Positions 19,071 to 29,672 of a stretch of 64,000 nt of DNA are shown here, piece by piece; position 1 is the first letter of the stretch, and every line of letters starts with the position of its first letter. Under the pieces are notes generated by a model, which did no database searches, was not told the DNA's origin, and saw only the letters and a program-made list of their open reading frames with translations. The DNA is from Tetramitus jugosus (Eukaryota > Heterolobosea > Eutetramitea > Acrasida > Vahlkampfiidae), in NCBI GenBank assembly GCA_937625935.1, contig OW569375.1:124001-188000 (forward strand), given 5' to 3'. The translations under genes were made by a program, and so were the position numbers.

Positions 19071-22000
19071 ATGGACGTGACTGACCAAATTCAAGACAAT
19101 ACCGACGGTGGAAGAAGAAGAAGAAGACGAGCAGACAAGGGCGATGCCACTGCTGCTGAAGATTCACCATCTCCAACACCAACTGCCGCTGCTACTGATG
19201 CTGCTCCAACTGAGGGCAGAAGAAGACGCAGAGACAAGGATTCTAGTGCAGAATCGGGAACAGACTCATCAACACCTGCTGCTGCTGCCACTGCTTCTGC
19301 TTCTACTCCTGCTACCAAGAGAGTCGCAGCAGTTGATGATGAAGAGCCACTTCAATCAGACGATGCTGTCGAATCCAAGTTCAGATGGATACCAGATGAA
19401 GAACAAGGTTTCATTCTATCAGAGATTGAAAAACAGGAGGGCAAGCTCATCTACTACAGAAATGATCAAGGTGAGATGAAGTCTTGTGACGCAAAGACCG
19501 TGTGCAAGGTGAATCCACCTCATTTGGACGGTATTGCCGACATGGCCGGATTGTCCTACTTGAGTGAGGCATCCGTGTTGCACAACTTGAGAACCAGATA
19601 CGACAGAAATCAAATTTACACCTATTCTGGTCTCTTCTTGGTTGTTATCAATCCGTACAAGAATTTGCCAATCTACACTACTGAAATGGTCAAAAAGTAC
19701 CAGGGACGTAGAAAGGACGACGTGGATCCTCACGTGTTTGCCGTCTCCGATGCTGCCTACAGACAATTGTTGCAGAATCAGAGAGATCAATCCATGCTTG
19801 TGACTGGTGAATCCGGTGCAGGTAAGACTGAAAACACAAAGAAGGTCATTCAATACTTGACTCAAGTTGCCGGTTCCGGAACAGGTGGTGGTAAGCTTGA
19901 ACAACAATTGATCCAGACGAATCCATTGTTGGAAGCGTTCGGTAATGCAAAGACCTTGAGAAACAACAACAGTTCTCGTTTCGGTAAGTTTATTGAGATT
20001 GATTTCAATGCCAAGGGCTACATTGCCGGTACCAAGATTGATCACTACTTGTTGGAGACTACTCGTGTCACCAGTCAAAACAATGACGAAAGAAACTTCC
20101 ACATCTTCTACCAGGTTACCTCTGATGCCGACACCAGAAAGAAGTACTTTTTGCAAACAGCTGGCAACTACAAGTATTTGGCCGGAAGTGGATGTCTCGT
20201 CGTCGAAGGTATCAACGATGAGAGAGAGTTCAAGGACACTATCGAATCCATGAGAATTATTGGTATGACCGAGTCTGAGATTGATAGCACATTGACTACC
20301 ATTGCTGTCATTTTGCACTTGGGTAACATTGAGTTTGCTGCCAATCACGACGATTTGTCAGTCATCAAGGACAGAGATCCATTGAACTTGGCTTCCAAGC
20401 TTTTGGGTGTCAACCCTGATACCATGTTGCAAGCATTGCAAAACCCAACTTACAAGGTCGGAAATCAAAACATTCAAAGACATGTGACTCCAAAGGAAGC
20501 AAAGGCAAATCTTGATTCCTTGGTCAAGAGTATTTACTTGAGATTGTTCGAATGGTTGGTTGCCAGAATCAATCAATCATTGGCCACCACTGAAAAGATC
20601 AAGAACTTTATCGGTGTGTTGGATATTGCTGGTTTCGAAATCTTTGAGCACAACTCCTTTGAACAGTTGTGTATCAACTTTACCAACGAAAAGTTGCAAC
20701 AATTCTTCAACAATCACATGTTCAAGAAGGAACAAGAGGAGTATGCCGAAGAAAGAATTCAATGGACATTCCAAGACTTTGGATTGGACTTGCAACCAAC
20801 TATTGATTTGATTGAAGCTGTTCCACAGGGTGTCTTGGACATCTTGAACGATGTCAGCAAGTTCAACGGTGCTACCGATGAGAACTTCTGTACTCAAGTC
20901 GTCAAGGTTCACGACAAGAAGCCAGTGTTCAGCAGATTCAAGTTTGATCAATTGAGCTTCGTCGTCAAGCATTATGCTGGTGAAGTGACTTACAACACTC
21001 GTCAATGGTTGGTCAAGAACGTTGATCCATTGAACGACGATTGCAGAGCTTGCATGCAAAGAGCATCCAACGATTTCGTCAAGAAGATGTTCTCTACTGC
21101 TGAAGATTTGGACGCTCGTATGAGAAGTACCAAGAAGAGCACTGTTGCATTCAAGTACACTGTCCAATTGACCAAATTGATGGACAACTTGAGAAGAACT
21201 GAACCTCACTTCATCAGATGTATTAAGCCTAATGAGGTCAAGAAGCCTGGTATCATTGATGCACAGAGTGTGATGGATCAATTGAGATGTAATGGTGTGT
21301 TGGAAGGTATCCGTATCTCCAGACAAGGTTACCCTGGTAGAATCAAGTATCAAGACTTTGTCAAAAGATACAGCTTGTTGGTGCCTGCAAGAGAATTGGA
21401 AGAGCACGCAACTGCCAAGGCAAAGACTGAGTACATTGTTAAGTCCAAGGGTCTTGAGTACATTAAGATGTACCAGATGGGTCTTAACAAGATCTTCTTG
21501 AAGTCTGGTATTGAAGCCAAACTCGAAGAATTCAGAGAGGGTAAGCTCAACGGTATTATCATCACCGCTCAAGCTGCTTTGAAGGGAGCTGTCGGTAGAA
21601 AGAGATACGCCAACTTGTTGAAGCAAGTTTCATCTGCTCAAATGTTGCAAAAGAACTGGAGAGCATACATGAGACTCAAGGAGTGGCCATGGTTCCAATT
21701 GTATCAGAGATGTAAGCCATTGATCCAAAAGGTCTTGGAAGAGAGAAAGTTGAGAGATGCTAGAAAGCAAATTGAGGACTTGAAGAACAGAATTGCCACT
21801 GAAGTTGACAACCAAAAGAAGTCTGAGGAGGCAAAGCAAACCTTGACCAGAGATCTTGAAAAGATGAGAGCTGAGATTGAGTTGAGCAACGACAAGTTCG
21901 ACAGATTGAACCAACAATACCTCGACTTGAAGGACGAGTTGGTTGCAAAGGAGAGAGAAAGAAGCATCTTCACCAACGATAAGGAAAGCGCAATCAGCAG

Positions 22001-25000
22001 CTTGCAACAAATCAGAACCGCTATCAATGACTTGAATCAAAGATTGGAGAGAAAGGGTAGTGAGATTGACCAATTGAAGCAACGTATCACTGAATCCGAA
22101 TTGCAAATGCAAAGAATCTCCGGTGACGTCAAGGGTAAGGAGAATGACATTTCCAAGTACACCAAGCGTGTTCAAAACTTGAACAAGGATTTGAGAGACT
22201 TGAAGGACAAGTTGGACAATGATCACAATGAAACTTTGGGACAAGTTCAAGTCCAAAGAAACTTGGATAACAAGTGGAGAGAAGCTCAAGCTCAATTGGA
22301 AGCCGAAGAAAGAATCAAGCTCGACAAGGAGACCGAGATCAAGAAGGCTGACGAAGAGTTGTCCAAGCTCGACAAGGACTTGAACAAGATCAGAAAGTCT
22401 GGCTCTGCTCTTGAAACTGACATTGACAAGATCAGAAAGGAAAAGACAACTTTGGCTGAAAACATTTACACCAAGCAAAAGGAACTCGAAGACTTGCAAA
22501 GACAAAAGCAACAAGCTGATGCCTCCAACATGGACTGGCAACGCAAGTTGGATGAAGAAACCAGAAACAGACAATCTGCTGAGACCAAGCAAAGAATGTT
22601 GAAGAGTGATATCTCTGACAGCGCATCCAAGAGTGCTCAAGCAATTGAGACCAACAGCAACTTGGAAGACATTATCAGTCAATTGAAGAACCAAATTGCT
22701 GATTTGCAAGACAAGATGAAGTCTTTGACCGATCAAAAGGCTGAAGCTCAATCAAAGAATGATGAGTTGAACAGAACTTTGAAGGACACCAGATTCAACT
22801 TGGAAGATGAATTGCAAAGAACCAAGACTGACTTGGACCGTGCTAATAAGAAGTACGAGGCTGCTATGAGAGACTTCAACGATCAAGTAGATCAAGCCAA
22901 CCAAGCTAAGGCTGCTTTGGAGAAGAAGTTCCGTCAATCTGACAATGATCAAAGAACATTGAAGAGACAATTCGATGAATTGACCAGACAATTGAACGAA
23001 GCTGAGTCCAAGATCAGAAAGCTCGAACAAGAGTTGAACGATGGTGACCAAGGCAAGGAGTCCATCAGAAGAGACATTACTCAAGTCGAGAATGAGAAGA
23101 GAGAACTTGAGAGCGCAAAGAAGGATTTGGAGTCTCAATTGCAAGCCACCAAGGATGACCTTGCAAGAACTGCCTCATCCAGAAAGCAACTCCAAGTCGA
23201 ATTGGACAATGAGAAGGAAAGACTCTCTGGATTGGAGGGCGAGAAGGAAGCTTTGGAACAAGCAAAGAGCTCTAATGATGCCAAGAAGAAGAAGCTCGGC
23301 GAGGAGTTGACTGCTGAGAAGAACGCTCAAGGTTCATTGAGATCTGAGTTGCAATCCACCACCTCCAGCTTGGAAGACTTGCAAAGCAAGTACTCTCAAT
23401 TGCAAGGACAAGTTGAATCAGCTTCTGGTGACTCTAAGTCATTGGGTGACAGAATCCAAGAATTGAACTCTGAATTGGAGAATGAGAGATCTGCCAAGCT
23501 CTCTCTTGAGAAGAAGAAGAGATCATTGGAGACTGATATTAAGAAGCTCAAGGAAGACTTGTCTAACGAGCAAGAAAAGTTGAAGAGAGAACAAGCTCAA
23601 AAGCAAAGCGTTGAAGGTGCTTTGAGAGACTCCCTTGCTGCTCAAGAAAGTGAAAAGAGAGCTAACGAAGACTTGCAACGTCAATTGTCAGACTTGCAAT
23701 CTGAACTTCAATCTACCAAGAAGAAGTTGGCTGATTCTGATGAGAAATTCAGTCAACTCAAGGGAGATAGGGCTGAGCTCAAGAGATGCAAGGAGGAGTT
23801 GGACGAGGAACTCGAAGAGTTGCAAGGACAATTGTCTGATCATGAGAAGGAGTTGAAGTCTGTTGAAGCTAAGTTGAGAGACGAGAACAACAAAGCAACT
23901 CAACTCACTGCCCAAAGAGGTCAACTCGAAACTGAAAACAACAGATTGAAGTCCGAGTTGGATAGAGTCAGAGAAGAAGTCGGTTTGGACAAGAAGAACT
24001 TGTTGAACGCTATTGATCAACTCAAGACTCAATTGGCTCAACAACAGTCCGATAAGGAACGTGAGATCAAGAAGTTGTCTGATGAACGTAATGACTTGAA
24101 GAATGACTTGAAGTCATTGAAGAAGAAGTTGGATGCTTCTGCCAAGGACCCTCACAACACCAAGGAGTATGAGAACTTGAGAAGAGACTACGAATTGCAA
24201 TTGACCAAGCTCAAGAAGCAATACGAAGAAGAACAAACTGCAAGAATGGACTCTGAGGCAAAGAAGAAGATGATTGAAACTCAAATCGAAGACTTGAAGA
24301 ATCAATTGAGCAATGCTGAGAAGAGCAGAAAGAAGGTTGAAACTCAAAAGAGACAACTCGCCATGGAAGTTGATGAACTCAGAGACTTGGCTGAAGAAGC
24401 CGACAACTTGAGAGAAGAAATTGTTCACTTGAAGGGTGACGGTGAAGTCTTGTTGACCTCATTGAAGTCTGACTTGTTGAGCGAGAGAACTCGCAGAATC
24501 CAAAGCGAGGAGAGCTCTTCCAGAACCAAGAGAGAAAATGAAGACATCAAGTCTGACTTGCAACTCGAGAGAACCAAGGTTGAAGATCAACAAAGAAGAC
24601 TCCAACAACAGTACGAAGCTGAAATCGAAGACTTGCACCAACTTTTGGCAAAGTCCAAGAGAGACAAGGCTTCCGACTCTCGTTCATCCAAGAAGAACGA
24701 CAGAGAAGTTAAGGAGTTAGCTAGAAAGGTCCAACAAGAGCAAGAAGAAAAGACTGAAGCTCTCACTAAGGCTTCTCAAATCGAACGTGATGTTAAGAAC
24801 TTGAAGATTAAGCAAGATCAAGCCTCTGTTACTTTGAACAAGATCGAAGCTGACAAGAGAAGATTGGAGCAAACTGCCCAATCCCTCAAACAAAGAGCAA
24901 TTGACTTGGAAGACGAAATTGCTCGTTTGAGAGCTGATGCTGATGATGAGAGAGTCAGAAGAACAAAGTTGAACAAGAGAGCAAGTGCTTTCCGTGATGA

Positions 25001-25010
25001 AGATTATTAG
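19071..25010 (+). CDS. Conventional (class II) myosin heavy chain
   Basis: 1979 residues, single exon. The motor domain (about residues 130-830) has P-loop GESGAGKT (246-253), switch I NNNSSRFG, switch II DIAGFE (518-523), the LCINFTNEKLQQFFN relay and the IRCIKPNE segment. The lever arm carries two degenerate IQ-like motifs and the WPW motif. About 1100 residues of heptad-repeat coiled coil follow, ending in a short basic tailpiece. This is the two-headed, filament-forming actin motor of cytokinesis and cell-body contraction. The N-terminus is odd: about 90 extra residues with two Arg-rich blocks (RRRRRR and RRRRR, each followed by an Asp-Lys) in Ala/Thr/Ser-rich sequence. Codons are strongly biased (Leu TTG, Arg AGA, Lys AAG), unlike neighbouring Asn-rich genes, as expected for high expression. 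Confidence 0.97.
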   Translation: MDVTDQIQDNTDGGRRRRRRADKGDATAAEDSPSPTPTAAATDAAPTEGRRRRRDKDSSAESGTDSSTPAAAATASASTPATKRVAAVDDEEPLQSDDAVESKFRWIPDEEQGFILSEIEKQEGKLIYYRNDQGEMKSCDAKTVCKVNPPHLDGIADMAGLSYLSEASVLHNLRTRYDRNQIYTYSGLFLVVINPYKNLPIYTTEMVKKYQGRRKDDVDPHVFAVSDAAYRQLLQNQRDQSMLVTGESGAGKTENTKKVIQYLTQVAGSGTGGGKLEQQLIQTNPLLEAFGNAKTLRNNNSSRFGKFIEIDFNAKGYIAGTKIDHYLLETTRVTSQNNDERNFHIFYQVTSDADTRKKYFLQTAGNYKYLAGSGCLVVEGINDEREFKDTIESMRIIGMTESEIDSTLTTIAVILHLGNIEFAANHDDLSVIKDRDPLNLASKLLGVNPDTMLQALQNPTYKVGNQNIQRHVTPKEAKANLDSLVKSIYLRLFEWLVARINQSLATTEKIKNFIGVLDIAGFEIFEHNSFEQLCINFTNEKLQQFFNNHMFKKEQEEYAEERIQWTFQDFGLDLQPTIDLIEAVPQGVLDILNDVSKFNGATDENFCTQVVKVHDKKPVFSRFKFDQLSFVVKHYAGEVTYNTRQWLVKNVDPLNDDCRACMQRASNDFVKKMFSTAEDLDARMRSTKKSTVAFKYTVQLTKLMDNLRRTEPHFIRCIKPNEVKKPGIIDAQSVMDQLRCNGVLEGIRISRQGYPGRIKYQDFVKRYSLLVPARELEEHATAKAKTEYIVKSKGLEYIKMYQMGLNKIFLKSGIEAKLEEFREGKLNGIIITAQAALKGAVGRKRYANLLKQVSSAQMLQKNWRAYMRLKEWPWFQLYQRCKPLIQKVLEERKLRDARKQIEDLKNRIATEVDNQKKSEEAKQTLTRDLEKMRAEIELSNDKFDRLNQQYLDLKDELVAKERERSIFTNDKESAISSLQQIRTAINDLNQRLERKGSEIDQLKQRITESELQMQRISGDVKGKENDISKYTKRVQNLNKDLRDLKDKLDNDHNETLGQVQVQRNLDNKWREAQAQLEAEERIKLDKETEIKKADEELSKLDKDLNKIRKSGSALETDIDKIRKEKTTLAENIYTKQKELEDLQRQKQQADASNMDWQRKLDEETRNRQSAETKQRMLKSDISDSASKSAQAIETNSNLEDIISQLKNQIADLQDKMKSLTDQKAEAQSKNDELNRTLKDTRFNLEDELQRTKTDLDRANKKYEAAMRDFNDQVDQANQAKAALEKKFRQSDNDQRTLKRQFDELTRQLNEAESKIRKLEQELNDGDQGKESIRRDITQVENEKRELESAKKDLESQLQATKDDLARTASSRKQLQVELDNEKERLSGLEGEKEALEQAKSSNDAKKKKLGEELTAEKNAQGSLRSELQSTTSSLEDLQSKYSQLQGQVESASGDSKSLGDRIQELNSELENERSAKLSLEKKKRSLETDIKKLKEDLSNEQEKLKREQAQKQSVEGALRDSLAAQESEKRANEDLQRQLSDLQSELQSTKKKLADSDEKFSQLKGDRAELKRCKEELDEELEELQGQLSDHEKELKSVEAKLRDENNKATQLTAQRGQLETENNRLKSELDRVREEVGLDKKNLLNAIDQLKTQLAQQQSDKEREIKKLSDERNDLKNDLKSLKKKLDASAKDPHNTKEYENLRRDYELQLTKLKKQYEEEQTARMDSEAKKKMIETQIEDLKNQLSNAEKSRKKVETQKRQLAMEVDELRDLAEEADNLREEIVHLKGDGEVLLTSLKSDLLSERTRRIQSEESSSRTKRENEDIKSDLQLERTKVEDQQRRLQQQYEAEIEDLHQLLAKSKRDKASDSRSSKKNDREVKELARKVQQEQEEKTEALTKASQIERDVKNLKIKQDQASVTLNKIEADKRRLEQTAQSLKQRAIDLEDEIARLRADADDERVRRTKLNKRASAFRDEDY

Positions 25011-25151
25011 ATTATATCAAAGTAATTCAGTTGTAAAAAAAATAAATGTTGTCAAGTTAATTAATTCAATGGTGACTGTTTCTTCTCAGCTGAGGCAATG
25101 ACCAGAACAACGAACAACGAACAACATTGTCATAAAAATACGAGAATAAAT

Positions 25152-26924
25152 TTATCGTCGCTTCTTGGCAAACTTCTTTTCCAAAGATTGGTGTGTTGGG
25201 TTGGCAAAGGCAGAACTTGAGCCATCCTTATCTTCGAGTCTGTTGGGTGGTCTCTTCTGGAAATCAAAGTTAATCCTCTGTGGTGTTCGAGCTCGAGTGG
25301 AGGTTCTTATCTTTGCTTCCTCCTCCTCAGATAGTCGAACCTTCTGGTTGAGTGATGTAGCAGAAGGTCTTGGAGTGCGGTCTCGATGCACAACAGGCAC
25401 ACTGAATTGTGAGTAGTCGTCTGGTAACTCATACAGCAGTCTCTTCCAACGTTCAATCAAATATTTTGCCTTCTTTTTGTTGTCTATTGTTTCCTTTGGA
25501 TGAGACGCTAGCATACCAACAGCTCGCGTAATACCAATAGTCTTTTCAATCAACTCCTTTGTAATTCCGTCGTCTTCATGTTCTTCATTGTCTCTTGACC
25601 TCTTTCCAGAGTGCTTGTCGCCTTGAATTGGCAACTTTGTCAAAATATCTAGTACAGCATTTCTGAGATTGATATTGGGCAATTGTTTGTGAGGTGGAGT
25701 TAACCAGTTTGCCAATATGGCCAAGAAATCTCTGTCCAACAAAGGTTGTTGTAAATACACTTTGGATGCAGCCTTTTGAACCTCTGACAGCATGCTAAGC
25801 TTAGCCATTGCAGGTTGTCTGTTCTGCATACTAATCTTGTCCTGTTCAATCGCAAAAGACATTTTTGCAATCAAATCATCGGCCAATCGAGCAGCTTCAT
25901 CATCAATCTGTGTCAGTTCACCTGTTGTGTGTCTCTTGGTCTTAATTCGTTCCAAAACCTGTGCAAATTCACTATTTCCACTCCTTCTGGACTCTGATGA
26001 TGCACTAAATGTCTCATCTTCATCATCTGCAATGACACTAGACGATGCTCTTGCACTCGAAGAAGATACATCATCCTCCTCATCATAATCGGCTGGCGTA
26101 CTGCTCGATGATGATTTTTTGCCCTTCTTCTTCTTCTTTTTTTTCTTCTCTTCTCCGTCATCACCCTCGCCTTCTTCTTCTTCTTCTTCATTGTCGTCTT
26201 CACTCGATGTTTTTTGCTTCTTGTTCAATCGCTTGGAAGTTCTCTTCTTCTTGTTGTTGGACTTGCTCTTCTGTTCGTCTTCATCACCCATAATTTCATC
26301 TGCTTGATAATCTTCGTCTTCTTCTTCTTCGTCTTCCTGTTGTTCTTCATTGTCATTTTCACCGGATTCATTCTCGGGAGATGTCTTGGAGGAACGCTTT
26401 CTCTTCTTCTTGCTGCTGTCCTTATTCTTTTGTTTTTCAGACTTGCTTGTTTTTGATTCATAATCGTCTTCTTCATCTTCAAACTCGATGCCTGTTGATG
26501 AAGAGGCTTCTTCTTCTTCTTCTTCTTCTGCTTCAGTTGCCGTTGTTGTTGTTGGTGGTGGTGAAGATGATTCTTCTTGTTGCTCAGTAGCTGATGATTC
26601 TGTTGATGATGATGGTGGTGGTGATGATGATGATGATTCCTTTTCTTCTCCATCATTGTTTTCATCATTTTCAACATGATCAGTTGTTGTGGCAGTAGAT
26701 GCAATTGCTGTTGTTGTTGATTGATCGTTATCACCATTGTCATCAATGTTTGTTGTTTGTTTATTTTCAGTTTCTTGTTCTTCTTCTTGATTCACATTTT
26801 TTTCGATTTGATTGTCATTCTGGCCTTCATCGTCATTCTCTGCTTGTTGTTGAGAGTTGTTGGTTTTGGTCTTTGGAAGACGACTAGGGTCTGAAACCGG
26901 TGAAACAAATGATTTTCTGCCCAT
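25152..26924 (-). CDS. IWS1: IWS1/Spn1 transcription elongation factor
   Basis: 590 residues from the ATG at 26924 (MGRKSF); a longer frame upstream has no ATG. The C-terminal domain (about residues 365-490) is the TFIIS N-terminal/LW-type helical bundle of Iws1/Spn1. It has paired hydrophobic helices, an FLAILANWLTP segment, LDILTKLPI, a GITRAVGMLASHPKET segment and LIERWKRLL. The N-terminal 360 residues are highly charged, with long Glu/Asp/Lys runs, as in IWS1 of other species. The factor binds Spt6 and RNA polymerase II and couples elongation to chromatin and mRNA export. A short conserved basic tail follows the domain. Confidence 0.85.
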   Translation of the reverse strand: MGRKSFVSPVSDPSRLPKTKTNNSQQQAENDDEGQNDNQIEKNVNQEEEQETENKQTTNIDDNGDNDQSTTTAIASTATTTDHVENDENNDGEEKESSSSSPPPSSSTESSATEQQEESSSPPPTTTTATEAEEEEEEEASSSTGIEFEDEEDDYESKTSKSEKQKNKDSSKKKRKRSSKTSPENESGENDNEEQQEDEEEEDEDYQADEIMGDEDEQKSKSNNKKKRTSKRLNKKQKTSSEDDNEEEEEEGEGDDGEEKKKKKKKKGKKSSSSSTPADYDEEDDVSSSSARASSSVIADDEDETFSASSESRRSGNSEFAQVLERIKTKRHTTGELTQIDDEAARLADDLIAKMSFAIEQDKISMQNRQPAMAKLSMLSEVQKAASKVYLQQPLLDRDFLAILANWLTPPHKQLPNINLRNAVLDILTKLPIQGDKHSGKRSRDNEEHEDDGITKELIEKTIGITRAVGMLASHPKETIDNKKKAKYLIERWKRLLYELPDDYSQFSVPVVHRDRTPRPSATSLNQKVRLSEEEEAKIRTSTRARTPQRINFDFQKRPPNRLEDKDGSSSAFANPTHQSLEKKFAKKRR

Positions 26925-27837
26925 TGTCTGTGTCAATCTGAGTGCGCGTTTGTTGTTTTGAGAGTTGTTCGTTTGTGTGGAAAACGGGGCAAGATCTGTT
27001 TTTTTGTTATTTTGACGATTCTTCTGCAAGATTGTCCGCCGAACATTTGAGAGACGGTTTCAGGTTGACCTGCGAACGCGAGTTTTATTGAGAGATATAG
27101 CCCCGCGCAGTAGTTGCCAAACCCTCCGATAAAGTGGGTTGGTCTGTTGCGATACGCAATGTGATGTAGGAACATCACAACCCAAAAGAAACAGACCAAA
27201 CTGTCGTGTCCCACTATTTCAAAGTTGGAGGAGCTGGTCCACAGAAGGTGAGCGCCCGAATCCGACTAGGAAATCATGTCAAAATTACAGTGCGACATAA
27301 CTGACATCATATAAATAGGCAACCTTGTTTACAGTTTGTTGGTCGAGAACCCTCAAATGTACAACAACAACCTTTGATTTTCGAACCCTTGATCCTGTCA
27401 CATTGGTAAAACATAGGTGAAACCATTCGCTGAAACGAAAATGCAGTGTAGCACATGATCATACTGTCAGTAGTATTTAGACTTGGATGAACGCTTACTG
27501 TGCTCTGAATTGTGCTCCAGTACCTAAACAACTTTGTGTACTACTACTCGGAACAGCCTTCATTCTTGTTTCAATGTGGGAATGATCATCAGTAGTTTCG
27601 TAGTTGTTGGTACAGCCGACAACGCAAACAATCTACCGACCCATCACATGTCGGCCCAAGATTGGTTCTTTCGATCATTCAAGTTTAGAAACTACAGCCG
27701 GCGGGACCCTCGCATGCGCGGAGGCATTCGACATCCTGTAACCTTCGCTGTGCAGCTAACAGCTGTTTCAAAAAACCCTGAAAACCCAACAACAACAAAC
27801 AACAACACCAACATCTCATAGATAATTAACTTATACC
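26925..27837. other. Intergenic, 913 bp, holds a structured element
   Basis: This is the longest gene-free stretch in the first 45 kb. It contains the divergent promoters of IWS1 (minus) and the small Ser-rich gene (plus), the nested inverted repeats at 27134-27214 (listed separately), and a TATAAATA box at about 27311-27318. A 95-codon frame at 27534-27821 begins with TTG and shows no family similarity, so it is not called. Confidence 0.4.
27134..27214. ncRNA. Nested inverted repeats, possible structured RNA element
   Basis: Four stems nest within 81 bp. GTGGG (27134-27138) pairs with CCCAC (27210-27214). TTGGTCTGTT (27139-27148) pairs perfectly with AACAGACCAA (27190-27199). Inside, GCG-ATA-CGC (27149-27157) and GTGATGT-AGGA-ACATCAC (27161-27178) form two hairpins, giving a three-way junction. 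GGGTT (27136-27140) can alternatively pair with AACCC (27179-27183), so two conformations are possible. It lies about 210 bp upstream of the IWS1 ATG. No match to known snRNA, snoRNA, SRP or RNase P was recognised. Confidence 0.35.
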
Positions 27838-28344
27838 ATGGCAGCACAGAAACATAATATTAATTCTCAGGGAGACATCAACAGCCTCTCACCATTAGAA
27901 TGTCCTTCCAACAAAACCAATAACAACAACAGTCAACAGCGGTTGAGCAGTAGGTTGCAATTGTTTTTCCACAATATTATAGGCTATAATAATGGAACAT
28001 CCCCTGTTTCATGCTCACCCTCAAGACAAGAGTCATTTGTTGTTGCAACTGCATGTCATGATGCAAACAACAACAACAACAAGGACAACTATACGAATAA
28101 ACGACAAACTGCATCTTCAAAGTCACTATTCTCAATGAACGGAATGGAGCAGAGTCGCCATGACTGTTCAGACAGTGCTAGCAACAACAGCAGAAAATCA
28201 AGAGTGCTATCTCTCCAAATCAAAACCAATGTGGACAGAAGAAGTAGTAGTAATAGTAGTAGTAGTAGTGCTAGGCAATATCCATTGACACCGACAACGC
28301 CTGAATCTCCATTCTATCCGCTAGGTCTCAACTCAAGTTCATAG
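27838..28344 (+). CDS. Small Ser/Asn-rich hypothetical protein
   Basis: 168 residues from an ATG in strong context (TACCATGGC). It is rich in Ser and Asn with a Ser run encoded by AGT repeats near residue 145. The C-terminus YPLTPTTPESPFYPLG carries TP/SP sites that could be proline-directed kinase targets. No domain, signal peptide or membrane span is seen. It is convergent with the NECAP gene (304 bp between stops). Start context and codon use support it being real. Confidence 0.6.
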   Translation: MAAQKHNINSQGDINSLSPLECPSNKTNNNNSQQRLSSRLQLFFHNIIGYNNGTSPVSCSPSRQESFVVATACHDANNNNNKDNYTNKRQTASSKSLFSMNGMEQSRHDCSDSASNNSRKSRVLSLQIKTNVDRRSSSNSSSSSARQYPLTPTTPESPFYPLGLNSSS

Positions 28345-28648
28345 ATGGAGAACAATGAATGACCGATCGGTCGCTGATGCAGGACGAGAAAAAAATGAGT
28401 GGTTGAGATTTAGCATCATTTGTGATTGGTACCACATGACAGTGTACTCACGGTCTCCCAAGTCGCATTCAGAGTGAATTGTTTTTGGGAGTTGCATCAA
28501 ACTTTTTTTCTTCAAGGGAAGAACAAAACGAAGACACTACCTAACAAGCTTAACCACACATGAGAGCTAGCACAACATGAATCATACAAGACATTAAAGA
28601 GAACTTTCTTTGTACATATGAGACATGTTGAGATTTTTTATACATAGT

Positions 28649-29483
28649 TTAAAAGTCAAAATCCAAGGTGTTATTGTTGCCTGTGGAGGTGTTGCCACTT
28701 GTTGATGATGGTGCAGCACCTCTAGCACGAGAACGACCAGAGGATGGAGGTGGTGCAAATGAAAGCGATGTAGCACTGGCTGCTGCGGATGATCGCTCAG
28801 TGCCGGATGTACTGGCAGTGTTCAACTTGCCCTTGGTTTTCACCTTGAAATTCACCTTAATCTTCTCGCCATCAGTCAATGAGTAATCAGTCTTTGGCTC
28901 ATTGTCAAAGTCAGGTGCTGGTTGACTCATACGAGTTGTGTGTCTGTTTGGTAAATCAATCGAATATCATATGATGCAGCAATGATGATGATGGAGGTGA
29001 GTACATGACGCAATTTAAAAAAAATAGTTGTTGTTCGAGAAAAAAACAGCATGTTGGTCAATCAACAACAGCTGCATCTGACGCAACAACAACAACAACA
29101 ACAGCATTCACATACTTTTCATGATCTTGCAATGCAACATTGAAATCAAAGGCATCACTTCTCTCGGAGAATCCAATACCAATGAACGCATGTCTTCCTG
29201 TTCTTGCGTCTTCAATTCTCAACACAAAATATCTGCTGCTGTCGGTCACTGCTTCCACTGAACCCTTTCCATTGACATGACACGTGGCAAAATTTCTACC
29301 AGTTTGTGGGTCTTCGAGACGAACTTCACACTTGTCACCAATGGCCACTACTTTACATCTGCCAGACCACAAATGATTTGCTGTCCAGCCTTCTGCTTTG
29401 TAACCCTCTGATGATTGCATAGGAGGGATTCTAAACACGTGAACCTCTTGAATCGTGCACAATATTTGTTCGTAATCGTCCAT
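28649..29483 (-). CDS. NECAP: NECAP-like adaptin-ear-binding endocytic protein
   Basis: Two exons: 29116-29483 and 28649-28943, 220 residues; the intron (172 nt) is GTATGT...CAG. Residues about 5-125 match the NECAP PHear domain: IPP near the start, the W-T-x-x-W pair, SRYFVLRIEDARTGR, AFIGIGFSERSDAFDFNVAL. A linker then leads to the conserved tail TDYSLTDGEKIKVNFKVK, the counterpart of the animal 'EGQTIKLNI' segment. NECAP binds AP-2 and clathrin adaptors and times AP-2 activation in endocytosis. The C-terminus ends in DFDF rather than the animal WVQF adaptor motif. The last 50 residues are Ser/Pro-rich. It is divergent from the roadblock gene, with 189 bp between starts. Confidence 0.92.
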
Positions 29484-29672
29484 TTTTGAGTTGTGATGGT
29501 GGTGATGATGCTTTTTGATAAGGTTTGCAGAACAATCAACGTTGCTTGAAGAACCATCCCCAAAAAAGATTCTTTTTCGGCGCGGAATTATGATCCAGTT
29601 ACAATCGAACTGAAAATTTACAGAAAAGTGGCGGTAAACACAACGCACATTTTCTTGAAAGAACTGCACGAT

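Noticed and set aside
19419-24641. Long open frames on the minus strand opposite the myosin gene (for example 19419-20348, 20577-21626, 21630-22751)
   Set aside because: They are antisense shadows caused by strong codon bias (TTG, AAG, AGA) and have Leu/Val/Ser-rich, family-less products.
26925-27029. 35-codon N-terminal extension of IWS1
   Set aside because: The extension has no ATG (begins TTG) and lies in an intergenic CAA-rich stretch.
27228-27300. ACAGAAGG near 27243 as an RNase P CR-V motif
   Set aside because: No matching CR-I partner or P4 pairing was found upstream.
27534-27821. 95-codon frame upstream of the small Ser-rich gene
   Set aside because: It starts with TTG, shows no similarity and fits a 5' leader.
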